A DNA stretch of 37,415 nt from SIG575 sp045643165 (GTDB lineage: Bacteria > Bacillota > Clostridia > Oscillospirales > Acutalibacteraceae): contig JAZUKF010000115.1 in NCBI GenBank assembly GCA_045643165.1, forward strand, positions 1 through 37,415, in the 5' to 3' direction. The notes beneath the pieces were generated by a model that saw only the letters and a list, made by a program, of their open reading frames with translations, did not search any database and had not been told where the DNA came from. Shown in pieces: positions 7,893 through 15,706 of this stretch (positions are counted from its first letter, which is position 1; each line of letters begins with the position of its first letter). A program made the translations under genes and the position numbers.

Positions 7893-9080
7893 ATGCAAAA
7901 GAAATGTGCCGTAATTTTATGCGAAGCAAAATGCTCCGAAAAAGGCTCAAAAAGAATTTCGGATTGTGAAATTCTTTTCCGTCCCATGATAGATACAGTT
8001 GTAAACTGTTTGGAAGAAAGCGGAATAAAAGACATCTTTGTTTTAAAAAATTCCTCCGATAAAACAGAAAAACTCAGAAACTTTATTTCAAACAACAAAG
8101 ACAGTGATTTATACCTGACAGAGGGAACTTCTCTGTTTTCAGATGCGGAATCCGTTACGCAAGCATATAAACTTTTTGAAGATAAAGAGAAAAAAACGAC
8201 TGCAATTATTTCCCCGAAGGACGGCAAAATTGCAGGCATCTGGATGACCGCTCATAATTTCAAAAAAAATTGTCCCTTTAACTCATCGGAAAAAGAAAAA
8301 CTTTCGGAACTTGTTAATTATTTTAATGACTGTGAAAAGTATATCAGTAAAAATGAAGATGTTTCCGTCACCGTTAACAACTGTACCGATTTATATGAAA
8401 TAAACGAATATGCAAGGAAAAAAGTTATTTTCAATCACATGAATAACGGAGTTATAATTCCCTGCATTGACGGTGTTATCATTTCTCCGGAGGCGGAAAT
8501 CGGTCCGGATACCGTTATCCTTAAAGGTACGATTATCAAAGGCGCCTCCTCCGTAGGAAGCGGTTGTGAAATCGGTCCGGACAGTCTTATCGAAAACTCT
8601 CAAATCGGTGATAATACAATTTTTAACAGTTCTCAATGCTACAATTCAAAAATCGGTTGTGCAACTGAAATCGGTCCTTATGTCAGAGTCAGACCGAACT
8701 GCGTTGTGGGTGATAATGTCAGAGTCGGAAACTTTGTTGAACTTAAAAATTCCAATGTTGATGACGAAGCAAAAATTTCACATCTTTCTTATATCGGCGA
8801 CAGCGATGTGGGCAAAGATGTCAATATAGGCTGCGGTTGTGCCACGGTAAACTTTGACGGAGTTAATAAACACAGAACAAAAATCAGCGACGGTTCATTT
8901 ATCGGCTGCGGCGTAAACCTTGTTGCCCCTGTTACGGTTGGTGTTGATGCTTTTGTTGCCGCCGGCTCAACAATAGTTGAAGATATCCCGGACAGTGCTC
9001 TTGCAATCGCCAGAAACAAACAATACGTTAAACATGATTGGGTAAAAGTTAAAAAACCTTACAGAAGAATGAGAAAATAA
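7893..9080 (+). CDS. glmU: GlmU-like glucosamine-1-phosphate N-acetyltransferase, decayed uridyltransferase domain
   Basis: 395 residues; ordinary GlmU is about 455 and makes UDP-GlcNAc by acetylating GlcN-1-P and then uridylating it. The C-terminal left-handed beta-helix (about 195-375) looks intact: GPYVRVRP (261-268), GNFVELK (K285), HLSYIGD with the likely catalytic H297, and NFDGVNK match the acetyltransferase active site. The N-terminal domain begins CAVILCEAKCSEKGSK where GlmU has a LAAGxGTRM loop, so the nucleotide-binding motif is gone and the domain is shortened. Seen: missing motif. Inferred: only acetyltransferase activity remains, or the N-domain has another role. pth follows one base downstream, a glmU-pth proximity also seen in Firmicutes. 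AAAAGGTG precedes the ATG. Confidence 0.85.
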   Translation: MQKKCAVILCEAKCSEKGSKRISDCEILFRPMIDTVVNCLEESGIKDIFVLKNSSDKTEKLRNFISNNKDSDLYLTEGTSLFSDAESVTQAYKLFEDKEKKTTAIISPKDGKIAGIWMTAHNFKKNCPFNSSEKEKLSELVNYFNDCEKYISKNEDVSVTVNNCTDLYEINEYARKKVIFNHMNNGVIIPCIDGVIISPEAEIGPDTVILKGTIIKGASSVGSGCEIGPDSLIENSQIGDNTIFNSSQCYNSKIGCATEIGPYVRVRPNCVVGDNVRVGNFVELKNSNVDDEAKISHLSYIGDSDVGKDVNIGCGCATVNFDGVNKHRTKISDGSFIGCGVNLVAPVTVGVDAFVAAGSTIVEDIPDSALAIARNKQYVKHDWVKVKKPYRRMRK

Positions 9081-9081
9081 T

Positions 9082-9681
9082 ATGTTCGGAAAAAAATTCA
9101 ATAACACAGGTTCAATAGAATATATCATTGCGGGATTGGGAAATCCGGGAGCAAAATATGAATTTACCCGTCATAATATCGGGTTTATGTTCGTTGACTA
9201 TTGGGCAAACAAAGAAAGCAAAAAAATCAGTAAATTAAAATATAAATCCCTTATTTCCGAAGTAACGATATCCGGTCATAAATGTCTTATCATGAAACCT
9301 CAAACCTATATGAACAACAGCGGTGAAGCCATACGTGAAGCGGCGGATTTTTATAAAATCCCACCGGAAAAAGTGATTGTAATTTATGATGATATTTCCT
9401 TTGATGTGGGAAAAATCAGAATAAGACGTAAAGGCTCTGCCGGAGGACATAACGGAATAAAAAGTATTATTCAGCATTTGGGAAGCGATAATTTTCCCAG
9501 AATTAAAATCGGTGCAGGTAAAAAGCCCGAAAACGGTTTTGACCAGGTTGACTGGGTATTATCACATTTTTCAAAGGATGAACTTGAAACATTGAGAAAC
9601 AGTGCGGAAAAGGTTTGTGAAGTTCTGCCCCTTATGGTTGAAGATAAAGTTGATGAAGCTATGAACAAAGCCAACACGTAA
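9082..9681 (+). CDS. pth: Peptidyl-tRNA hydrolase
   Basis: A 199-residue enzyme that releases peptides from peptidyl-tRNAs that drop off the ribosome. The signatures GLGNPG and FTRHNIGF (N21, H31), MNNSG (N79), YDDISFDVGKIRIR (D104) and GSAGGHNGIKSI are all in place. The spacing of the catalytic pair H31-D104 (73 residues) equals that of the E. coli H20-D93 pair. About 11 extra residues (MFGKKFNNTGS) precede the usual start. The ATG lies one base after the stop of the GlmU-like gene, which implies translational coupling. Confidence 0.96.
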   Translation: MFGKKFNNTGSIEYIIAGLGNPGAKYEFTRHNIGFMFVDYWANKESKKISKLKYKSLISEVTISGHKCLIMKPQTYMNNSGEAIREAADFYKIPPEKVIVIYDDISFDVGKIRIRRKGSAGGHNGIKSIIQHLGSDNFPRIKIGAGKKPENGFDQVDWVLSHFSKDELETLRNSAEKVCEVLPLMVEDKVDEAMNKANT

Positions 9682-9699
9682 TTTTCGGAAGTGAATAAA

Positions 9700-11076
9700 A
9701 TGAAAAAATCTATTTTATCAATTTCCCTGTCTATAATGATTATTATATGTTTTTCCGCCTGCGGAAGCAAAAGTATTATAAAAAAATCTGCCGTTTCCGA
9801 TTCGGAATTTAAAACATTATCTGCCGAAAAAATTCTTTCCTTCGGCGGAAGCCGAAATGATTATTTCAACCGCATCATTCCCCTGAATGACGGCGGTTAT
9901 CTTACGGCAGGCAATATGCTCTCCAAGGACGGAGATTGTGAAAAAGCAGATAAATCCATGAAGGAATCCATCGGCACGGTATGTCGGTACAATAAAGACG
10001 GCAAACTGAAATGGTCTGAATTTTTCGGTGAAAAAAACGGAGTTTTTATCTATGATATCGGTGTTTTATCAGACGGCAATATTATTATTGTGGGCGAAAG
10101 TTCTTCCGAAAACTTTTCCGAAAATTACAGAGGCGACACAGACGCAATTCTGATAAAACTGAAACCAAACGGAAAAACCGTTTGGAAAAAATTCTTTGGC
10201 GGTAACGATTATGATACGCTGAGAGCCTTGGAAATTTCTCGGGACGGCGGATTTTATGCCTGCGGAAAAACCAACTCCAACGATAAGGATATCGAAAAAT
10301 GCGGGAACCCCGAAAATGACGGAATTTTGGTGAAGTTTGATTCAAGCGGAAACAAACAATGGATAAAAACTTTCGGCGGAACACAAACAGACGATTTTTA
10401 CGATTTATGTTTAGATTCAGATGAAAATATTTTTGTTTTATGTAATTCCGATTCCGTTGACGGAGATATGGAAAATTTGCAATGTGTTAACAGCGACTGC
10501 GTTGTTATAAAATATACAAAAAACGGCGACATTCTCTGGTCAAAATCTTATTCTCACTCAGGTGCATCATTGGGATATGTGATAAAAAGTACAAAGGATA
10601 ACGGATGTATTTTTGCGGGATGCTTTGAAAAAGGAAGAACCCTTGACGGTATTTTCGCTGAAAAAAAGTATTATGATAAAACCGACTGTTTTTTGATGAA
10701 GCTTAATTCCTCAGGCGATACGGAATGGATCAACACTTTCGGCGGATTCGGAAGCGAGGATATTCGTGATATTATCGAGCAGGATTTCGGCTATCTCGTT
10801 TTAGGCAATACAAATTCAACCGACGGCAATTTTTCAACCTTCTCCTCAAACGGCGGTATTGATGTTTTTGTAAAGTATTATGAAGATAACGGAGAGGAAA
10901 TCTGGACACAGATTTTCGGCGGAACAAATGATGACGGAATATATTCTTCCATGGTGGATTATGAAGGAAATTTATATTTTGCCGGATATACTTCTTCATC
11001 GGATAAAGACTTTAAAAATATTAACTACGGCAAAAGCGATAACGCATATATCGGAAAATTTGTGCTTAAATCATAA
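9700..11076 (+). CDS. Lipoprotein with FGG-repeat beta-propeller
   Basis: A 458-residue secreted lipoprotein: MKKSILSISLS signal with lipobox CFSACG. The rest is built from about six repeats of 55-65 residues, each with an (I/T/F)FGG or FGE turn followed by an acidic segment and a glycine-rich strand (FGGSRNDYFNRI, FFGGNDYDTLRA, TFGGTQTDDFYD, TFGGFGSEDIRD, IFGGTNDDGIYS). This resembles SBBP/PQQ-like beta-propeller repeats. The ligand is unknown; extracellular binding or scaffolding is the usual guess. I chose the ATG at 9700 (GGAAGTG at 9688-9694 is correctly spaced) over an in-frame GTG at 9691. It follows pth by 18 bases and ends at a strong terminator. Confidence 0.8.
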   Translation: MKKSILSISLSIMIIICFSACGSKSIIKKSAVSDSEFKTLSAEKILSFGGSRNDYFNRIIPLNDGGYLTAGNMLSKDGDCEKADKSMKESIGTVCRYNKDGKLKWSEFFGEKNGVFIYDIGVLSDGNIIIVGESSSENFSENYRGDTDAILIKLKPNGKTVWKKFFGGNDYDTLRALEISRDGGFYACGKTNSNDKDIEKCGNPENDGILVKFDSSGNKQWIKTFGGTQTDDFYDLCLDSDENIFVLCNSDSVDGDMENLQCVNSDCVVIKYTKNGDILWSKSYSHSGASLGYVIKSTKDNGCIFAGCFEKGRTLDGIFAEKKYYDKTDCFLMKLNSSGDTEWINTFGGFGSEDIRDIIEQDFGYLVLGNTNSTDGNFSTFSSNGGIDVFVKYYEDNGEEIWTQIFGGTNDDGIYSSMVDYEGNLYFAGYTSSSDKDFKNINYGKSDNAYIGKFVLKS

Positions 11077-11090
11077 TACACTTAACTGAA

Positions 11091-11129
11091 AAATCAGCCT
11101 TATTCGATTTGAATAAGACTGATTTTTTT
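11091..11129. terminator. Bidirectional intrinsic terminator
   Basis: AAATCAGCCTTATTC (11091-11105) pairs with GAATAAGACTGATTT (11111-11125) with one mismatch and a 5-base loop. T7 follows on the plus strand and A's (11089-11093) on the other side. It separates the convergent lipoprotein and the 11128 gene. Confidence 0.85.
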
Positions 11130-11397
11130 ATAATCCGAAACCTTTAATCACTATGGCGCATACCGTTGCACCCACACATGCCCAGAAAACAGGACGCAAA
11201 ACAGCGACCGCTTTTTTATTTCTTCTTTTCGTCATAGGCGGACTGCCTGTGCTGACGGCAATTCGGTTTGCCTTTTCTCTGATTTTCTTTTCGTTCACAT
11301 TGAAATATTCAGGTTTCACGAAAAAAAGAACACGCTCAAAATAATCACAATTCGGTTTGGTTATTTCAACGACCTGATGATTTATCCCTTTTATCAT
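11128..11397 (-). CDS. Small C-terminal-anchored membrane protein, unknown function
   Basis: 89 residues from the ATG at 11397; an in-frame TTG two codons upstream is an alternative start. The N-terminal half (MIKGINHQVVEITKPNCDYFERVLFFVKPEY) is a short conserved-looking soluble segment, followed by a basic linker (TKRRNKK) and a single hydrophobic helix near the C-terminus (VFWACVGATVCAIVI). I recall related short proteins in Clostridia but know no function. The ribosome-binding site is poor. It probably lies in the membrane with the N-terminus in the cytoplasm, judging by the positive linker. Confidence 0.7.
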   Translation of the reverse strand: MIKGINHQVVEITKPNCDYFERVLFFVKPEYFNVNEKKIREKANRIAVSTGSPPMTKRRNKKAVAVLRPVFWACVGATVCAIVIKGFGL

Positions 11398-11475
11398 ATA
11401 CAATTACCCGCTTCTTATTTTTTAAATATTTTTTCCGTAACAAGAAAAATTATTCAAACAAAACGGGCAATGTTT

Positions 11476-11997
11476 TCATTTTTTCTTTTCTCTCATCAGC
11501 ATTTTATCAACAGGGAAATATAATAAAAACTGTATCAAAGAACATACCATGGAAGCGATATTTACCGACAGTTCTTCCGGTAAACCCTTTGCGATTAAAA
11601 AACCGTTAACGGTGGGCGAAAGCCATGCGGAAAAACAAAGTAACGCAACGGTAAAAATAAGATAAATCGTAAGAGTTACGGGAATATTATTATTTGCATT
11701 AAACGTCTTTTCTCTGTTTACAAAAAATGCTATGATCTGTGCAAGAATATTTGCAGCATTAAATGAAATAAAATATGCTAAACCGCCGTCGGAAACAGGA
11801 TAACTGAAAACGAACCAATTAAAACTTACCGTTTCCAACCTTCTGATTACCGGTAATAGATTAAGAGTGTTCAAAGTAATAAACTGAGCAATCGCCGCAA
11901 ACATACTTGCAAAAGAAAATTTGATAAATTGCCAAAGCGTTTTTATCTTACTGCCTTTTTCCTCGGCTTTTTTATCAATATCCGCTAATTTTATCAT
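11476..11997 (-). CDS. GtrA-like membrane protein
   Basis: 173 residues with about four transmembrane helices. The start at 11997 is set by AGGGG (12009-12005) 7 bases upstream; a longer in-frame version from 12036 lacks a site. The N-terminal FIKFSFASMFAAIAQF and the motif NILAQIIAFFVNREKTFNAN are hallmarks of the GtrA family, small integral membrane proteins thought to move undecaprenyl-linked sugars across the membrane for cell-surface polysaccharide decoration. No glycosyltransferase partner is adjacent, so the substrate is unknown. The gene has its own promoter, divergent from the 12121 operon. Confidence 0.8.
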   Translation of the reverse strand: MIKLADIDKKAEEKGSKIKTLWQFIKFSFASMFAAIAQFITLNTLNLLPVIRRLETVSFNWFVFSYPVSDGGLAYFISFNAANILAQIIAFFVNREKTFNANNNIPVTLTIYLIFTVALLCFSAWLSPTVNGFLIAKGLPEELSVNIASMVCSLIQFLLYFPVDKMLMREKKK

Positions 11998-12026
11998 AAT
12001 ATAACCCCTAACATGAATTTTCTTAT

Positions 12027-12055
12027 ATTTTAACATAAGAAATATTTTTTTACAA
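12027..12055 (-). promoter_or_regulatory. Promoter of the GtrA-like gene
   Basis: Minus-strand TTGTAA (12055-12050), a 17-base spacer, and TAAAAT (12032-12027). Confidence 0.6.
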
Positions 12056-12058
12056 GTA

Positions 12059-12087
12059 TTGTTAAGTACAATTAAATATGATAAAAT
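12059..12087 (+). promoter_or_regulatory. Promoter of the HAD-isomerase operon
   Basis: TTGTTA (12059-12064), a 17-base spacer, and TAAAAT (12082-12087), back-to-back with the GtrA-like promoter. The -35 boxes are only 3 bases apart, so the two promoters may compete for RNA polymerase. Confidence 0.6.
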
Positions 12088-12120
12088 AATAGATAATTAA
12101 CAGAAACGGAGATGATTACC

Positions 12121-12306
12121 GTGCAAAAATCTTTCTCGGCATATTTATTGACAGGTGTTCTTGCGGGATTATTTATAGGCGCTATGCTTGCCAATATTTT
12201 TTCGTGGGATAAATTGATTTATTCATTAGGCGGTGCGGTAATCGGTACCGTTATAGGAAGCATATTCGGTTTTATAAAATATATTAAAAACAAAAAGGAC
12301 GAATAA
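12121..12306 (+). CDS. Small two-helix membrane protein with glycine zippers
   Basis: 61 residues from a GTG at 12121, chosen because CGGAG (12107-12111) has 9-base spacing to it but abuts the upstream in-frame ATG at 12112. There are two hydrophobic helices: the first AYLLTGVLAGLFIGAML, the second rich in small residues (GGAVIGTVIGSIFGF), ending with a basic tail KNKKDE. Gly-x3-Gly patterns suggest packing into oligomers, as in YtxH-like and glycine-zipper proteins, but no family is certain. The stop lies 4 bases before the TTG start of the HAD-isomerase gene, so they are likely co-translated. Confidence 0.7.
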   Translation: MQKSFSAYLLTGVLAGLFIGAMLANIFSWDKLIYSLGGAVIGTVIGSIFGFIKYIKNKKDE

Positions 12307-12310
12307 TAAA

Positions 12311-14218
12311 TTGAAACTTAAAGAAAAGAAACTTTTTTTATTTGACATTGACGGAACTATTGCCGTTGACAACACTTTATATGACGGCTCTTTTGAACTG
12401 ATAGAATACATAAATTCCATAGGAGGAAAAGCAATTTATATTACTAATAACTCCACAAAAAGTCAGAAAGCCTATATTGAAAAGTTTTCAAAATGGAATA
12501 TAGAAACAGATGAATCCAATTTTATTACCGCATCCTATGCCGCTTGCCTTTATTTGAAAGAAAAATATAACGACAAAAAAATATTTGTTTGCGGAACAAA
12601 ATCCTTTGTTGATGAATTACGTTCATTCGGTCTGAATGTTACGGAAAAAAATGAAGATGATATCGTTTGTGTGATTGTAGGCTTCGACAATGAATTAACC
12701 TACGATAAAACAGCCCTTGTTTGTGAGATCCTTTTTACAAAAAAAGTTGATTATCTTGCAACAAATCCCGATCTTTGCTGTCCCACCTCCTTCGGCAGTG
12801 TTCCCGATTGCGGAGCAATTTGCAAAATGATTGAATGTGCCGTAAAAAGAGAACCTTATTTTGTGGGAAAGCCCAATAGTGTAATTGTCGAAATATGTAT
12901 GGAAATGACAGGATTTTCAAAAGATGAAACCATTGTTGTAGGCGACAGACTTTATACAGATATTGCCTGCGGAATAAATGCGGGAGTGGACACTGCCGTT
13001 GTATTCACAGGCGAAGCAAAAAAAGAGGATATGGCAGATACGCAATATCCCGCCACTTATGAATTTGAAAACATCCGTGAGATGTATGAAGAAATACAAA
13101 AAGAAATTCACGAAAACAGAGGTGTCTTTATGTCAAAACTTTATCCGTTAAAAACAAAACCAAATCGCTGTTGGAGATGCTATCTCGGCGGAAAACTTAT
13201 TGATGTTATGAGAGGTGAAGCAAGTCCGACTGACGGTTATTTCCCCGAAGACTGGCTGGCAAGCGTTGTTGTTGCAGTAAATCCCGACCGTGAAGGGAAA
13301 CCGGAGTTTGAAGGTTTAAGCACGGCAATACTTGCAGACGGCAGCGAAGAATATCTCCGCAATCTTATTGCTTCCGATCCGACAGGGTATTTAGGCAAAG
13401 AACACGTGGAAAAATTCGGACCTAACTTGGGTGTTCTCGCTAAATTTTTGGATTCTGCCGAAAAACTTCCCGTTCAATGTCATCCCGACAAAATCAAAGC
13501 AAAAGATTATTTCCATTCCGATTACGGAAAAACGGAAGCCTGGTATATACTTGACGGACGTACAATTGACGGAGAAGAACCCTATATCCTTATGGGATTT
13601 AAAGAGGGTGTAACAAGAGAAAAGTGGCAGGAACTTTTTGATAAACAGGACATCAAAGGCATGGATGACTGTATGCACAAAATCCGTGTTAAACCCGGTG
13701 AAGTTTATATCATTGAGGGCGGATGTCCCCACGCAATCGGCTCCGGCTGTCTTTTACTTGAAATTCAGGAACCCACAGACTACACAATCAGCATGGAAAA
13801 GAAAAATTCCGCCGGAGAGGATATTCCCGAAAATCTTATCCATCAGGGAATAGGATTTGAAAAAATGTTTGATTGCTTCCATTATGATAATTTCACTATG
13901 GATGAACTCCTTGACCGTTACCGTCTTGAACCGGAAATTAAGGAAGAAAATGAAAATTATAAAATCACCGTTCATATTTCTTATGAAAGAACACCCATGT
14001 TCTCCCTTGAACGTCTTGATGTGTTCAACGAATACACCCGTATAAAGGCTCAACGTCCCTCATCACTTTCGGTAATTGACGGCTGCGGCGAAATATCCTT
14101 TGAGGGAGGAAAAATCGAAATTTCAAAAGGCAACTGCATTTTTATTCCGAAGGACACAGTGGAATTTACGATCAAAGGCAATGTTTCACTTATTGAATGT
14201 TTGCCTCCTAAAATTTAA
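12311..14218 (+). CDS. HAD-IIA phosphatase fused to class I mannose-6-phosphate isomerase
   Basis: 635 residues from a TTG start (AAGGACG about 9 bases upstream). Residues 1-262 form a HAD-IIA (NagD-like) phosphatase: DIDGT with D12 and D14, TNNS at 45-48, K187 in VGKPNS, and GDRLYTD at 211-217. Residues 274-635 form a clostridial-type class I mannose-6-phosphate isomerase, interconverting mannose-6-P and fructose-6-P, with metal ligands in VQCHPD (Q389, H391), KTEAWY (E409) and GGCPHAIG (H474), plus a C-terminal cupin-like domain. M274 is preceded by a good ribosome-binding site (13118-13124), so the isomerase may also be made alone. The fusion could be real or the result of a lost stop codon. 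The downstream neighbour is a sialidase-like protein, which suggests carbohydrate use. Confidence 0.88.
   Translation: MKLKEKKLFLFDIDGTIAVDNTLYDGSFELIEYINSIGGKAIYITNNSTKSQKAYIEKFSKWNIETDESNFITASYAACLYLKEKYNDKKIFVCGTKSFVDELRSFGLNVTEKNEDDIVCVIVGFDNELTYDKTALVCEILFTKKVDYLATNPDLCCPTSFGSVPDCGAICKMIECAVKREPYFVGKPNSVIVEICMEMTGFSKDETIVVGDRLYTDIACGINAGVDTAVVFTGEAKKEDMADTQYPATYEFENIREMYEEIQKEIHENRGVFMSKLYPLKTKPNRCWRCYLGGKLIDVMRGEASPTDGYFPEDWLASVVVAVNPDREGKPEFEGLSTAILADGSEEYLRNLIASDPTGYLGKEHVEKFGPNLGVLAKFLDSAEKLPVQCHPDKIKAKDYFHSDYGKTEAWYILDGRTIDGEEPYILMGFKEGVTREKWQELFDKQDIKGMDDCMHKIRVKPGEVYIIEGGCPHAIGSGCLLLEIQEPTDYTISMEKKNSAGEDIPENLIHQGIGFEKMFDCFHYDNFTMDELLDRYRLEPEIKEENENYKITVHISYERTPMFSLERLDVFNEYTRIKAQRPSSLSVIDGCGEISFEGGKIEISKGNCIFIPKDTVEFTIKGNVSLIECLPPKI
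13118..13132 (+). promoter_or_regulatory. Internal ribosome-binding site and ATG for the isomerase domain
   Basis: AGAGGTG (13118-13124) lies 5 bases before an in-frame ATG (13130-13132), exactly at the HAD-isomerase domain junction, where free-standing isomerases begin (MSKLYPL). It is a relic of a former separate gene or an active internal start. Confidence 0.6.
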
Positions 14219-14233
14219 GTAAGGTGATATATT

Positions 14234-15223
14234 ATGAAAATTATAGCAAAAAAAGAAATCATCAATGCTCCCGGTACACCTACACCGAATTGCCACGCAT
14301 CAACCGTACTTCCCCTTAATAACGGTGAAGTCCTTGCCGCATGGTTCGGCGGTACGAAAGAGAAATCCGATGACGTTGACATCTGGCTTTCCCGAAGAAA
14401 AAACGAAAAATGGAGCGAACCTGTTTGCATAAGTGCAGATAAAAATATACCTCATTGGAATCCCGTCCTTTTCCGTTTAAAGGACGGCAGAATTGCTCTT
14501 TATTTTAAAATCGGAAAAGATATCGAACTTAAATGGAAAACACTTGTGGTGTATTCCGATGACGAAGGAAAAACCTGGACCGAACCCGAAGAACTTGTAA
14601 AAGGCGATAAAACAGGCGGCAGAGGTCCGGTAAAAAATAAAGCGATTTATCTTTCAGACGGAACAATTCTCGCACCGGCATCCCATGAACCGAACCCGAA
14701 ATGGTTTGCCTTTGCGGATATTTCCGAAGATGACGGAAAAACATGGCACCGCTCCGAATACATTCCCACCGGTGAAGGAGATGACCATATTCCCCTTATT
14801 CAGCCCACCTTCTGGGAAGATAAATCCGGCACGGTTCATGCTCTTCTCCGTTCCGCAAAAGGAAAAATTTTCGCTTCTTTATCAAATGACAAAGGCAGGA
14901 CATGGAGCAAAGCATACGATACAGGTCTGCTCAATCCCAACAGCGGTATAGACTGTGTCAAAGCGCCAAACGGAGATATTATGCTTGTTTCAAATCCGGC
15001 AGGCGGAAACTGGGGAGACAGAACACCCCTTACCCTTACCGTTTCAAAAGATAACGGAAAAACATGGGAACTTGTTCTCACTCTCGAAGAAGCGGAAGTG
15101 GGCAGAGAAGAAGATGTTGAATATTCCTATCCCGCTATCACTGAAAAGGACGGAAAATTTTATATCACATATACATATAACAGACTCAGTATTGCTTTTT
15201 GGGAAGTTGAAATAAAGGATTAA
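14234..15223 (+). CDS. Sialidase-like (BNR/Asp-box) exo-glycosidase family protein
   Basis: A 329-residue six-bladed propeller of the sialidase/BNR_2 superfamily. Four Asp-box repeats S-x-D-x-G-x-T-W are seen at about 108-115, 164-171, 217-224 and 271-278, together with the family stretches CHASTVLPL, AAWFGGTKE, HWNPVLF, GPVKNK, NPNSGIDCV and YSYPAITE. There is no signal peptide, so it is cytoplasmic. The FRIP arginine motif of true sialidases is not evident, so I would not assume sialic acid as substrate; many such proteins act on other sugar acids or uronate-containing oligosaccharides. It follows the HAD-isomerase gene by 15 bases with AAGGTGA upstream. The operon context suggests handling of an imported oligosaccharide. 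Confidence 0.82.
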   Translation: MKIIAKKEIINAPGTPTPNCHASTVLPLNNGEVLAAWFGGTKEKSDDVDIWLSRRKNEKWSEPVCISADKNIPHWNPVLFRLKDGRIALYFKIGKDIELKWKTLVVYSDDEGKTWTEPEELVKGDKTGGRGPVKNKAIYLSDGTILAPASHEPNPKWFAFADISEDDGKTWHRSEYIPTGEGDDHIPLIQPTFWEDKSGTVHALLRSAKGKIFASLSNDKGRTWSKAYDTGLLNPNSGIDCVKAPNGDIMLVSNPAGGNWGDRTPLTLTVSKDNGKTWELVLTLEEAEVGREEDVEYSYPAITEKDGKFYITYTYNRLSIAFWEVEIKD

Positions 15224-15224
15224 A

Positions 15225-15638
15225 TTAACGGTGCTTACCGTTTACCGCAACAATACCGCCCACGGCTCCTCCGCTGAGCATAAGCAAAGACATAAGTAAA
15301 GTGTTTAATCCCACATTTTTTACGGCAACGATAAGCACTATACATATTGTACATATTATGGGTAAAGACGTTATAACCCCTGTAAGATATCCTTTTTCAC
15401 TTATATTTTTACAGGAAAACAATGAGCCTAAAAATGATGAAATAAAAGCCGAAAAGAATACCGCACACGTTTGAACGGTATCGGACAGTCCGATTTTTAT
15501 TACGGCAACGGAAATCATCAGTAACATCAGAAAGAAAGAAATCAATCCCGTTACCGCTCCTTTAATAATACGTTTTCCGAATATTTTTTTAGGATTATCT
15601 TCTCGTGTATTACTTTTTCTGTTTCTGTTTTTAGTCAT
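15225..15638 (-). CDS. TIGR04086 family membrane protein
   Basis: 137 residues: a basic N-terminus (MTKNRNRKSNTRED) and four hydrophobic helices with the pattern GAVTGLISFFLML, TCAVFFSAFISSFLGSLF, GYLTGVITSLPII and LLMLSGGAVGGIVAV, typical of the TIGR04086/DUF3792 (YrzE-like) family. These proteins are commonly encoded next to yajC in Clostridia, as here. Function is unknown. The GGAGG ribosome-binding site (15650-15646) lies in the 3' arm of a terminator-like hairpin placed immediately before the ATG. The stop is one base from the stop of the convergent sialidase-like gene. Confidence 0.85.
   Translation of the reverse strand: MTKNRNRKSNTREDNPKKIFGKRIIKGAVTGLISFFLMLLMISVAVIKIGLSDTVQTCAVFFSAFISSFLGSLFSCKNISEKGYLTGVITSLPIICTICIVLIVAVKNVGLNTLLMSLLMLSGGAVGGIVAVNGKHR
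15227..15242 (-). terminator. Weak hairpin at the end of the TIGR04086 gene
   Basis: AACGGT (15227-15232) pairs with ACCGTT (15237-15242) around a 4-base loop inside the last codons. On the minus strand it is followed by AATTTAATCC, a poor U-tract. It is the only candidate terminator between the two convergent genes. Confidence 0.3.
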
Positions 15639-15676
15639 AAAAAAACCTCCATTCTATCAATAATAGATATGGAGGT
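15639..15676 (-). terminator. Terminator-like hairpin embedding the next gene's ribosome-binding site
   Basis: Read on the minus strand, ACCTCCAT (15676-15669) pairs with ATGGAGGT (15652-15645), extended by CTAT/ATAG, and is followed by seven U's (15645-15639) and then directly by the ATG of the TIGR04086 gene. The GGAGG in the 3' arm is that gene's Shine-Dalgarno, 7 bases before the ATG. The same structure both ends the yajC transcript and hides the next start site. Confidence 0.75.
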
Positions 15677-15706
15677 CGTTTCTTTTTTATTCTGTTTTCG
15701 GACAGA

